A program made the translations under genes and the position numbers. DNA of 40,853 bases, from NCBI GenBank assembly GCA_900555085.1, contig USJU01000001.1, forward strand, positions 1 through 40,853, in the 5' to 3' direction. This document shows, piece after piece, positions 8,049 through 15,690 of the stretch (positions are counted from its first letter, which is position 1; each line of letters opens with the position of its first letter). Under the pieces are notes generated by a model. It was not told the DNA's origin. It made no database searches and was given only the letters and a program-made list of their open reading frames with translations. The DNA comes from an uncultured Clostridium sp. (GTDB lineage: Bacteria > Bacillota > Clostridia > TANB77 > CAG-508).

Positions 8049-8074
8049 GGGTCGACAGAGGCGTCGACCCCCTA
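8049..8074. repeat. GC-rich hairpin between deoD and dgkA
   Basis: GGGTCGAC (8049-8056) and GTCGACCC (8063-8070) form a perfect stem around AGAGGC. The block is strikingly GC-rich for this genome, and the dgkA stop codon (TAG) is its outer edge on the minus strand. There is no T-run. Short GC palindromes bounded by TGTAGGGG are, as I recall, dispersed repeats in some gut Bacillota. It may also end the two convergent transcripts. Confidence 0.5.
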
Positions 8075-8416
8075 CAATTTAGGTATAAATATTATTAATC
8101 CTATTATTGCACTTGATATTGCTACTATTAGCACTGCTCCTGCTGATACATCTTTTGCTATTTTTGCTTTTTCATTTTTTTCTGGCATTGCTATATCTAC
8201 TGTTTGTTCTATTGCTGTATTGAACATTTCTGCTCCTATTACTATTCCGAATAATATTATGCATATTATCCATTCTATTTTACTTATTTTTAGTATTATT
8301 CCTGCTATTATTACAAGTATCATTATTATAAAATGTATTTTCATATTTTGTTCTTTTTTTAATCCTGTGATTATTCCTTCAAATGCATATTTGAAGCTGT
8401 GTATTAATTTTTTCAT
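8072..8416 (-). CDS. dgkA: Undecaprenol/diacylglycerol kinase DgkA family
   Basis: This integral membrane lipid kinase phosphorylates undecaprenol in Gram-positive bacteria (diacylglycerol in E. coli). The 114-residue protein has three hydrophobic segments (about 28-46, 49-64 and 91-111) and the signature EMFNTAIEQTVD at 63-74, which carries the catalytic Glu and metal ligands. KIAKDVSAGAVL (85-96) is the second conserved block. It follows uvrC on the same strand with only two bases between the genes, so the two are likely co-transcribed. Confidence 0.93.
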   Translation of the reverse strand: MKKLIHSFKYAFEGIITGLKKEQNMKIHFIIMILVIIAGIILKISKIEWIICIILFGIVIGAEMFNTAIEQTVDIAMPEKNEKAKIAKDVSAGAVLIVAISSAIIGLIIFIPKL

Positions 8417-8418
8417 TT

Positions 8419-10209
8419 TTATAACCTTTCTTTTATTTTTTTTGCTAATTTTTCTGTTATTCCTGGTACTTTTGTTAGTTCTTCTATGCTTGCTTTTTTT
8501 ATTTCTTCTATTGAGCCGAATTCTTTTAATAGCTTTTTCTTTTTTACTTCTCCTATTCCGTCTATTTCATCTAAAATAGATTTTGTGAGCTGGCTTTCTC
8601 TTAGTTTTCTATGGTAATTTATTGCTGTTTCGTGTACACAGTCTTGAAATTCTGTTATTTTATTCATTAGTCTTTCTGATAGTTTTATTTCATTTCTTTG
8701 TTCGTCTATAAGTGCTCGTGTTCTATGTTTATCGTTTTTTACCATTCCGTATAAGGCTATTTGATCTTCTAGTCCTAGTTTATTTATTATTTCTCTTGTT
8801 GCTCGTATTTGTGTTATTCCTCCATCTACAAATATTGCATCTGGCAGACTTCCAAATCCACTTTTATTTTCGCCTATTGAGTGTTTTAGTCTTCTTTCTA
8901 TAACTTCTGCCATACATTTTGGGTCATCTTGTCCAAATACTGTTTTTATTTTAAATCTTCTTGATAGATTCTTTTTAATATATCCATCTTGCATTACACA
9001 CATACCTGCTACAATGTTTGTTCCTGAAATGTTTGATATATCAAATGTTTCTATTTTTCTTGGTAATTTTTCTAACCCTAATGTTTCTTTTAATTCTAAT
9101 AATATACTTTGTTTTTCTTCGTTTTTATTTTTTAGTGTTACTTGTGCATTGTTTTCCGCCATTTCTACAAATCTTAATTTTGTTCCTTTTTGAGGAACTT
9201 TTATTTCAACTTTTCTTCCCGCTTCTTTTCCCAGCATTTCTTGCAATAATTCTTTATCTTCTATTTCTGTTCCTATCATTATTTTATTAGGAAGTTCAGC
9301 TCTTCCAATATAGTATTGTTTTATAAATCCGGAAATTACTTCACTATCTTCCATATCATTTAGCTCTTTGAAAAAATAATGCTCTCTTCCTACCATTTTA
9401 CTGTTTCTAACAAAAAATATTTCAATACAAATTTCAAGCTCATTTCTTGCAATACCTATAACATCTATATTGTTTTCAGATATATTTGAAACTTTTTGTT
9501 TTTCGGTTACTCTTTCTATTGCAAGTTTCTTATCTCGTATATATGCTGCATTTTCAAAGTCTAATTTTGCAGATGCTTCTTTCATTTGAGCATCTAGTTC
9601 TTTTAATATTTTGTCTGTTTTTCCATCTAATAGGTCTATTATTTCATTAATTTGTTTCATATAATCTTCTCTTGAAATATATCCCATACACGGTGCTGAA
9701 CATCTTTTTATATGGTAATTCAAACATGGTCTATCTTTATATTTAAAATTTTTGCATTGACGAATTTTATATTTTTGTTTTATAAAATCTACCATTTCTT
9801 TTGCTGCGCCAGCACTTACATAAGGGCCAAAATATTTTGAACCATCGTTTACAATTCTACGTGTTATAAATACGTTTGGAAATTCGGATTTAACATCTAT
9901 TTTTATATATGGATATGTTTTGTCATCTTTTAAAAGTACATTGAACTTTGGCTTGTACTTTTTTATTAAATTACATTCCAAAATTAAAGCCTCTGCTTCA
10001 TTATCTACAACAATATACTCGAAATGGTCTATTAATGAGACCATTTTTTTTATTCTTTCTGTTTTATTTGTTTTTCTAAAATATGACCTTACACGATTTT
10101 TTAAAGAAATTGCTTTTCCAACATATATAACATTATCTTCTTTGTCGTGCATTATATATACTCCAGGCTTTCCTGGTAATTTTTTTAGTTCATCTTCTAT
10201 AATAAATAT
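8419..10209 (-). CDS. uvrC: Excinuclease ABC subunit UvrC, probable ATA start
   Basis: UvrC makes both incisions in nucleotide excision repair. The order is a GIY-YIG nuclease (GVYIM and IYVGKA at the N-terminus), a four-Cys cluster (RQCKNF, RPCLNY, RCSAPC) of the sort that binds Fe-S, the UVR helix, the RNase H-like nuclease and C-terminal helix-hairpin-helix repeats. The first in-frame ATG is at 10152, but starting there removes KKLPGKPGVYI, which the family conserves. The frame stays open upstream without ATG, GTG or TTG. An ATA at 10209 sits 10 bases after GGAGG (10224-10220) and would give the expected length (596 residues). So either a rare ATA start is used or an ATG was misread; from 10152 the protein would be 577 residues. 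Confidence 0.9.
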   Translation of the reverse strand: MFIIEDELKKLPGKPGVYIMHDKEDNVIYVGKAISLKNRVRSYFRKTNKTERIKKMVSLIDHFEYIVVDNEAEALILECNLIKKYKPKFNVLLKDDKTYPYIKIDVKSEFPNVFITRRIVNDGSKYFGPYVSAGAAKEMVDFIKQKYKIRQCKNFKYKDRPCLNYHIKRCSAPCMGYISREDYMKQINEIIDLLDGKTDKILKELDAQMKEASAKLDFENAAYIRDKKLAIERVTEKQKVSNISENNIDVIGIARNELEICIEIFFVRNSKMVGREHYFFKELNDMEDSEVISGFIKQYYIGRAELPNKIMIGTEIEDKELLQEMLGKEAGRKVEIKVPQKGTKLRFVEMAENNAQVTLKNKNEEKQSILLELKETLGLEKLPRKIETFDISNISGTNIVAGMCVMQDGYIKKNLSRRFKIKTVFGQDDPKCMAEVIERRLKHSIGENKSGFGSLPDAIFVDGGITQIRATREIINKLGLEDQIALYGMVKNDKHRTRALIDEQRNEIKLSERLMNKITEFQDCVHETAINYHRKLRESQLTKSILDEIDGIGEVKKKKLLKEFGSIEEIKKASIEELTKVPGITEKLAKKIKERL

Positions 10210-10252
10210 TTTTAAGTCACCTCCAAAATATTTGTTTTATAAGAAATTTATA

Positions 10253-10430
10253 TTATAAAACGTATTTTGATATTAACGAATTTATCATTTTTATATCTAC
10301 GTTAGATTTAAAATCAAATTGTAATATATCACCATTACTAAATGTCAATATTAATTCACTATCTATATCTAAAAATCCTGCTGTTTCAATTCCATAATAT
10401 TGTATTTTGGAATGTGGGTATATTTGGCAT
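10253..10430 (-). pseudogene. Small frameshifted gene upstream of uvrC
   Basis: ATG 10430 follows GGGGG and encodes MPNIP, then reaches a stop after 14 codons. Removing one C from the CCC right after the ATA codon restores a 58-residue frame that continues HSKIQYYGIETAGFLDIDS and ends at TAA 10253. The restored product alternates hydrophobic and polar residues (SELILTFSNGDILQFDF), as in a small beta-rich domain. I do not recognise the family. The break sits in a short homopolymer, so a sequence error is as likely as decay. It is on the uvrC strand, 43 bases before the proposed uvrC start. Confidence 0.5.
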
Positions 10431-10510
10431 AATTAATTCCCCCTTTTTTTATTTTTTATATTATATCATATCATTTTATATTTACAAAATAAATTTATTT
10501 TGAGGAATGG

Positions 10511-10526
10511 CCTTCGGGTTATGAGC
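10511..10526 (+). repeat. Left att core (16 bp)
   Basis: CCTTCGGGTTATGAGC is identical to 34477-34492 and is the reverse complement of the anticodon loop, anticodon stem and variable-loop part of initiator tRNA-fMet. No tRNA sequence surrounds it here, so this copy looks like the end left in a non-tRNA chromosomal site. The rest of 10431-10751 holds only the arm repeat below and no gene that I can see. Confidence 0.8.
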
Positions 10527-10632
10527 GAGGTTTGACCGGTTTTTGTGGTTTTGTGAAAATTAGAGTTTTTGTTGGTATTTCAGTATTTACAAAAGTTTTA
10601 ATTTATAGAACATTTGTGTTTTTTTAGGGCAT

Positions 10633-10664
10633 GAGGTATTTATTTTACCCAATTTTTACCCAAT
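10633..10664 (+). repeat. Left internal 32-bp direct repeat (probable integrase arm sites)
   Basis: This 32-bp sequence is identical to 34321-34352, in the same orientation. It contains the tandem TTTTACCCAATTTTTACCCA, that is two copies of an 11-bp unit. It lies 106 bases inside the left core. Tn916-type integrases bind short direct repeats in the element arms besides the core, and this arrangement fits that. Confidence 0.75.
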
Positions 10665-10751
10665 GGGTATGGTACGTTTGTTCTTAGAACTTTGGCTCTT
10701 GTGGATACTTTTAGAAAATGAAAAATTTTAATTTTTAGGAGGATTTAGATT

Positions 10752-11045
10752 ATGAATAATTTAAGAGAAGTTAATGATGATATTTTGAACGATTGGTTAG
10801 AATTTAGAGAGGAAACTTTTCTTTGCCAACTTTCTGATAAGGATTATAAGTATAGTTTGAATTTTGATAAGTTTTGTGAAAAGATTTTGCGTAATGTTTC
10901 TAAAGATAATAAACAGTTTGTTCAGTCGCAACTTGATAAATTGTATGATGATTTTATGATGTATCTTGATTATTGGAACGAGAAGTATTATAGGAATGGT
11001 TTTTGTGATGGGGTGCAGTTGATTGGTGGTAGTTTTGATAATTAA
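10752..11045 (+). CDS. Small hypothetical protein at the left end of the element
   Basis: This 97-residue acidic, largely helical protein starts at ATG 10752 after AGGAGG and ends before a strong terminator. Its conserved-looking tail, YWNEKYYRNGFCDGVQLIGG, resembles small proteins I have seen in Clostridia elements, but I cannot name the family. It is the only rightward gene in the left half of the element and faces the long leftward cargo run. No membrane segment or nuclease motif is visible. Confidence 0.75.
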   Translation: MNNLREVNDDILNDWLEFREETFLCQLSDKDYKYSLNFDKFCEKILRNVSKDNKQFVQSQLDKLYDDFMMYLDYWNEKYYRNGFCDGVQLIGGSFDN

Positions 11046-11058
11046 TTAAATATGTTTT

Positions 11059-11096
11059 CCAAAGTTTTTTCAAAATTTTGAAAAACTTTGGATTTT
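11059..11096 (+). terminator. Terminator after the small hypothetical gene
   Basis: CCAAAGTTTTTTCAAAA and TTTTGAAAAACTTTGG (11059-11091) form an almost perfect long hairpin followed by ATTTTTATA, 14 bases after the stop codon. Confidence 0.85.
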
Positions 11097-11200
11097 TATA
11101 TACTTTTTTCAAATTTATAAAAATGATCTGTAGATTATCTTGTTAATTGTATAAAAATAAAATAAGAACAGATTTTAAAATTATATTACTTATTGTATAT

Positions 11201-11226
11201 CAAAAAAGACGAGTTAACTCTCGTCT
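11201..11226 (-). terminator. Terminator of the reverse-transcriptase gene
   Basis: On the minus strand AGACGAG pairs with CTCGTCT (11226-11220 and 11213-11207) and is followed by a T-run (the A-run at 11202-11207). It begins two bases after the RT stop codon, so it ends the whole leftward cargo run. Confidence 0.85.
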
Positions 11227-11227
11227 C

Positions 11228-12775
11228 CTATTTTAATATTTTTAATATTATTTCAATAATACCATCTTCAAATTCTTCTAAAATTTCTTTTGAAATTTTT
11301 ACTGATGCTTTTCCATTTTTACTTGGATGTGAAACTGGATTAAAATTTCTTCTATCATAAAATTTTCTTATTAATATCTCCTCTTTATTTCCTATTATAT
11401 TATTTTTATATAATTTATTTATTATCCTTTCAACACTATCTTGATCATTTAGTTTAAATTTTTCTTTACAGATTTCATGAAATAAATTATGAAAATGATT
11501 AAATGCTGAATCTAAATTTCCATTTCTTATATTATAAACATACCATTTTAGCTGATTAATTATAGATTCGTTTATATTTTCTTGCTTTACTATTTCTACA
11601 ATCATTTTATTATACATAGTATTATTTTCACAAAGTATTTTTCTTGAGTATTTCGAATCCTTATTAAACTCATAATTTATTTGATTAAAAATACCTTCAT
11701 TTCCTAATATATTAATAGAAGTGTCATTTTTTATAATTTTCTTTAATATTAAAATATATTTTCCATAATTGTCTTTAAACAATTCTTCTCTATTCTGATT
11801 AATATATAAATCAAATTCACCATAATCATCAAAATCTATACCTTGACTGATCATTAATAAGATAATATGTAATAGCCTTTTATCTTTTAAATCCAGATTA
11901 TTTAGAATATATTCTACTAAAATATCTAAATAAGGATTTGTATTATTATCATTTATAAAAAATAATGCAATTAAAATATTCATTTGACTCACTGTTAATT
12001 CTATATCTAATTGACTTAGTATCTCTCTTATTCTCATTTTTATTTCCGGCTTTTTTAAATAGTTTTTTACACTTTCATCAAAAACTATTTTTAATTTTTC
12101 CTTATCTTTATCTGTAATTTTAAATTCAAAAGTATCTTCATCTGTAAATTTATATTTTTTAACAATTTCTAGCATTTCATCTATTTTCTTTTCTATTTCC
12201 TCATTCTTTGTATTATCTGTATTTGTATTATTTACATTTGAAACCTTCTTAGTATTATTCTCTATAAATTCTTTTCTAACATCTTTATTATGCATTATTG
12301 CATATTCTGTCTTTTTTTCATTTATTCTTAACATTAATTCATTATTCAAAAATAAAGACAATTCTTGTTCCAACTTAGATAATTCTTTAAATATTTCTTT
12401 GTTTGTTAGATTATTTTTATTTCTAAAAATAATCATTGTATCATCTACATATCTAATCATCGCTTTATATTCTAAATCGTATTTATCACAAATATCAATA
12501 ATATTAAAGTCTAATGGTAACAAGTATAATAATCCATACAAATCTGATACACAATTTACTTTTCCTTGAGGGATACCCTGTTTTCTATTCATAAGCGATT
12601 CAAAATAAAATAATAAGGTATCTCTTGCTTTTTCATCAATATCATAGATAGCTAATTTTGACTCCAACCCTAACTCTTTTAATAAATTTATTAATTTTTC
12701 ATGTTTCATGGTATCAAAATAATTACTTATGTCTATTTTTAAAATTATATCTCCTTCTTCTACTATTTCTTCCAT
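11228..12775 (-). CDS. AbiA-like reverse transcriptase with C-terminal HEPN-type motif (part after an in-frame TGA)
   Basis: This 515-residue frame holds the catalytic RT motifs DISNYFD (15-21), QGIPQG (66-71) and YVDD (109-112). A long helical middle and a C-terminal segment follow, with RNFNPVSH (476-483), which fits the R-x4-6-H signature of HEPN ribonucleases. RT plus C-terminal HEPN is the layout of the phage-abortive AbiA protein. The frame continues upstream without ATG, through 15 codons (KSQNEYAKQYTKFTDK before the Met), to a TGA. Before that TGA the same frame encodes the 136-residue N-terminal part. Together they would make about 667 residues, close to AbiA size. Start 12775 is therefore probably internal. 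The gene is either interrupted, read through, or carries a sequence error (TGG to TGA). Confidence 0.85.
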   Translation of the reverse strand: MEEIVEEGDIILKIDISNYFDTMKHEKLINLLKELGLESKLAIYDIDEKARDTLLFYFESLMNRKQGIPQGKVNCVSDLYGLLYLLPLDFNIIDICDKYDLEYKAMIRYVDDTMIIFRNKNNLTNKEIFKELSKLEQELSLFLNNELMLRINEKKTEYAIMHNKDVRKEFIENNTKKVSNVNNTNTDNTKNEEIEKKIDEMLEIVKKYKFTDEDTFEFKITDKDKEKLKIVFDESVKNYLKKPEIKMRIREILSQLDIELTVSQMNILIALFFINDNNTNPYLDILVEYILNNLDLKDKRLLHIILLMISQGIDFDDYGEFDLYINQNREELFKDNYGKYILILKKIIKNDTSINILGNEGIFNQINYEFNKDSKYSRKILCENNTMYNKMIVEIVKQENINESIINQLKWYVYNIRNGNLDSAFNHFHNLFHEICKEKFKLNDQDSVERIINKLYKNNIIGNKEEILIRKFYDRRNFNPVSHPSKNGKASVKISKEILEEFEDGIIEIILKILK

Positions 12776-12823
12776 TTTATCTGTAAACTTTGTATATTGT
12801 TTAGCATATTCGTTTTGAGATTT

Positions 12824-13234
12824 TCATCCATCATCATTATTAATAAATCTAGTTGGCGAAAAATGAAAAACATTTCTATTCTCAAATTTAACTTTATTTA
12901 AAAAATCATTACACACATCTACAAATAATAACCCCACTGCATTATACAAAATCATAGACATCATTGTAAAAAATTTGTACTCTCTTAATCCATTAACATT
13001 TTTAGGAATAGAAACTGTATCTGCTGAAAATAGATATGGAATAGCATAAAAGATTTCTGACTTTATATATTTTTGATAGTATGCTCTTATATTATTTTCT
13101 GTTATTGATTGAAATGCATTCTTTAATAGCATTAAATTTATATCTGTTATAAATTCTTTTTCCGAATATTTTTTACATATTTTATATGCATTTACAAATA
13201 GTTCTTCTGTTATTACATCTGATATTTTCTTCAT
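12824..13234 (-). CDS. N-terminal part of the AbiA-like reverse transcriptase, ending at an in-frame TGA
   Basis: This 136-residue frame starts at ATG 13234 (MKKISDVITEELFVNAYKIC), 17 bases after the stop of the HEPN gene. It ends FINNDDG-TGA, in exactly the same frame as the RT motifs downstream. It has the helical N-terminal region and the PYLFSADTVSIPKN and FHFSPTRF segments that would precede RT motif A. It has no catalytic residues of its own, so I read it as the front of one RT gene and not as a separate gene. A tryptophan codon (TGG) at the TGA would restore the protein. TGA is used as a true stop at 31855 in this element, so recoding is unlikely. Confidence 0.75.
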   Translation of the reverse strand: MKKISDVITEELFVNAYKICKKYSEKEFITDINLMLLKNAFQSITENNIRAYYQKYIKSEIFYAIPYLFSADTVSIPKNVNGLREYKFFTMMSMILYNAVGLLFVDVCNDFLNKVKFENRNVFHFSPTRFINNDDG

Positions 13235-13251
13235 AATTACTCCTTATATTT

Positions 13252-14559
13252 TTAGAATGGTAAATCATCCTCTATCAAAAGCATTTCATCATACTTAAAA
13301 TTATTATACTTTTTTAAGTCTATCTTTTTCCAGTTAATATTGGATTTTTTTATTATATCATTATTGTCATATTCTGATCTACCTCTATTATATATTTGAT
13401 TATTTTTATTAATTTTTTCTATTAAAGTTTCAATTTGCCTTTGTTGCATTCTACTTATATTAGGTCTAATCATTACATCAAAATTTAAATCTGCGTCATC
13501 AAAACATACACTATTTCCAAAGCAATCAATATATTTGTCAAGTAAAAGTATTTCTTTTCCTTCATCTTTTATCTTTTTTTCTAATAACTCTCTTGTATGC
13601 TTATTTATAAAATTGATTGTATTGAGTGTACTAATATGTTCTTCAATATTTTTTGATGTATAGTATGCAATTGTTTTATAATCATTGTTTTTATTAACTA
13701 CTACTTCAGTTGCTATCTTATTATCTTCTTTTAAATAATTGTATACTTCTGGGAAATAATACATAAATTCTACTAAATATATTGCAATTTCTTCATTATC
13801 ACTTATATTATTATATTTATCTTTTTCTTTTTGGATATCTTCTAATATTTTCAATTTATATTCTCGCATTGTCAAAATTAAAAATTCTAAATTAATTTTT
13901 CTATTGATATTGCAATCTTCATTATCTAATTTAAATGTTATCTTCCAGAAATCTCTAAAAATACTAATTATCATATTTTGTGGTATTCTCTCAAAATACT
14001 TTTTTTCTATATATCTTTTAAATTTCTCTTTATCCTCTAAAAAATCTTCCTTTTTACTTGATATATCATCTAATAAATTATTTGTTATTTTCTTTATAAA
14101 TAAAGGTGGCCTTATAAAAATGCCTATTAGCATTTCTTTTATAAGTCCTAGCGTTTTTTCTCTCGATGGTCTTATTAGTTCATTGTTTTGATTTAAAGAA
14201 GGATGCGCTGAAAAATTTCTTACATTTTTTAAATCTTCTATATTGGCTAAAACATATGGTTCTATAATATTAGTTTTATCTTTAATCCTATCAATCAATT
14301 TATTCTCCCATTCTGAACTTTTAGGATTACTTTCTCTAATTTGGTCTATCTCTTTTAATATTTCTTCTGCAACTGAATCTAAATAGTAATCTTTTAATTC
14401 TTCTAATTTAAATAATAAATCTGCAATTACAACAGAATACAACATTACAATTGCTGACCTATAATTTTCGCTATAAAATGAGCGTTCTACTTCTTCAAAA
14501 TATTCTTTAGTTCTTGGGAAATATATTTGTTCCTTCAACTCTGATATGTTTTGTTCCAA
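13252..14559 (-). CDS. HEPN-motif protein encoded next to the RT
   Basis: This 435-residue, mostly helical, charged protein has RNFSAHPSL with R114, N115 and H119. That matches the RN-x3-H form of the HEPN ribonuclease signature and follows two helices, as expected (YRSAIVMLYSVVIADLLFKL at about 34-53). The remaining 300 residues are not recognisable; INFINKHTRELLEKKIKDEG and the acidic tail EMLLIEDDLPF are notable. The RT start codon follows its stop after 17 bases, so the two are probably translated together. Since the RT also ends in a HEPN-type motif, the pair could act as one two-component defence system. Alternative: a general toxin or RNase with no tie to the RT. Confidence 0.75.
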   Translation of the reverse strand: MEQNISELKEQIYFPRTKEYFEEVERSFYSENYRSAIVMLYSVVIADLLFKLEELKDYYLDSVAEEILKEIDQIRESNPKSSEWENKLIDRIKDKTNIIEPYVLANIEDLKNVRNFSAHPSLNQNNELIRPSREKTLGLIKEMLIGIFIRPPLFIKKITNNLLDDISSKKEDFLEDKEKFKRYIEKKYFERIPQNMIISIFRDFWKITFKLDNEDCNINRKINLEFLILTMREYKLKILEDIQKEKDKYNNISDNEEIAIYLVEFMYYFPEVYNYLKEDNKIATEVVVNKNNDYKTIAYYTSKNIEEHISTLNTINFINKHTRELLEKKIKDEGKEILLLDKYIDCFGNSVCFDDADLNFDVMIRPNISRMQQRQIETLIEKINKNNQIYNRGRSEYDNNDIIKKSNINWKKIDLKKYNNFKYDEMLLIEDDLPF

Positions 14560-14621
14560 TTTTCTTCCTCCTAATATATTTTTATATTATTTTTTCATTC
14601 TATATTTCATTTCTTATATAT

Positions 14622-15560
14622 TTACCTTTTCAAATAATATTTCATTATTTCAGCATATTGATCCTGTGCATTTAAACAGGTATCAATTAAATATCCTTTT
14701 TCTCCACCATTTTGATATTCTTTTAATCCTCTATAATAGAACAATTTATCCTTATCTAATATAATAAAAGGAATTATATTATTTTTTAAACACTCTTTAA
14801 AAATAATTATTCTACCCACTCTACCATTTCCATCTTGAAATGGATGTATCTTTTCGAATCTTGCATGAAATTCTATTATTTCTTTTATTGTTATTTTGGA
14901 TAAAGAGTTGTACCAATCCATTAATTTTGTCATATCCCTTTGAACATATTTAGGCGATGTAGTTTTTGTGCTTCCTGCTTCATTAACAACTTGTTTATAA
15001 TCACCAACTTTAAACCATTCTTTTCTACTATCTGCAGTTCCTTCTTTTAATAATCTATGAAATTCTTTTATCATATCTTCTGTCAAATTTTCTTCCGCTT
15101 TATCTAACATGTAATCCACTAGCTTAAAATGATTAGCCATTTCTAATATATCATCAACACTTGCAATTGTTTCTCCTTCAAATAAAATTGTATTTGTTTC
15201 AAATATATATCTCGTTTGATCTTCTGTTAATTTGCTACCTTCAATGTGGTTTGTATTATATGCAAATATAATTTGTGTATTATGATATAAATTACCTTTT
15301 AATTTCATTTCTTTTTGTTCTCTTAGTATATTTAATACATTAATTTTAGATATATCAAATCTATCTTGCTCATCATTCAATAATTCATCAACAGAAACTT
15401 CAAATATTTCAGCTAACTTTTTTAATGATTCGATATTAGGCTCTAATGTACCTGATTCATATTTTGATACGGTTGCAGATTTCACTCCCAATATATCTGC
15501 AATCTCATTTTGAGTCATATTTTTACTTTCTCTATATGATTTTATTTTTTCTCTTAACAT
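14622..15560 (-). CDS. HTH-Fic protein (XRE domain plus Fic AMP-transferase)
   Basis: Residues 1-62 form an XRE-type DNA-binding domain (NMTQNEIADILGVKSATVSK). The rest is a Fic domain with the complete active-site motif HPFQDGNGRVGR (239-250). A class II-type inhibitory motif, TNHIEG (103-108), precedes the Fic core and would keep AMPylation off until released. Fic enzymes usually attach AMP to hydroxyl side chains of target proteins. The DNA-binding domain suggests autoregulation. The gene is 62 bases upstream of the HEPN/RT pair on the same strand. It may be a stand-alone stress or anti-phage regulator; the target is unknown. Confidence 0.9.
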   Translation of the reverse strand: MLREKIKSYRESKNMTQNEIADILGVKSATVSKYESGTLEPNIESLKKLAEIFEVSVDELLNDEQDRFDISKINVLNILREQKEMKLKGNLYHNTQIIFAYNTNHIEGSKLTEDQTRYIFETNTILFEGETIASVDDILEMANHFKLVDYMLDKAEENLTEDMIKEFHRLLKEGTADSRKEWFKVGDYKQVVNEAGSTKTTSPKYVQRDMTKLMDWYNSLSKITIKEIIEFHARFEKIHPFQDGNGRVGRIIIFKECLKNNIIPFIILDKDKLFYYRGLKEYQNGGEKGYLIDTCLNAQDQYAEIMKYYLKR

Positions 15561-15604
15561 AAAAAACTCTCCTTTTTTATTATAGTATTATTATATCATA
15601 TTAT

Positions 15605-15658
15605 TTCCAAAAAAGAAAGATATTCTTAGTGATTGTTTAAATAATATCTTTTTTGGAA
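15605..15658. terminator. Hairpin between the 433-residue gene and the Fic gene
   Basis: TTCCAAAAAAG...AGATATT (15605-15624) pairs with AATATCTTTTTTGGAA (15643-15658) with a short bulge. It lies after the stop of the 15691 gene and upstream of the Fic gene, and both strands have T-rich arms. It may end the upstream transcript or act as a control site for Fic. Confidence 0.5.
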
Positions 15659-15690
15659 TACTGATAATTTATTTCCATACATTATTGTTT

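Noticed and set aside
11207..11226. Additional GTTAAC operator
   Set aside because: The GTTAAC here is the loop region of the RT terminator and has no promoter around it. Single GTTAAC copies inside genes (for example near 19297 and 31564) are at background frequency.
12824..12826. TGA as a tryptophan codon (alternative genetic code)
   Set aside because: TGA is a clear stop in the ATGA overlap of the ABC-3C genes at 31855, and large genes such as hsdR and glmS need no TGA readthrough.
11228..13234. Retron
   Set aside because: No msr/msd-like structured RNA is seen beside the RT, and the C-terminal HEPN-type motif and size fit AbiA-like RTs better.
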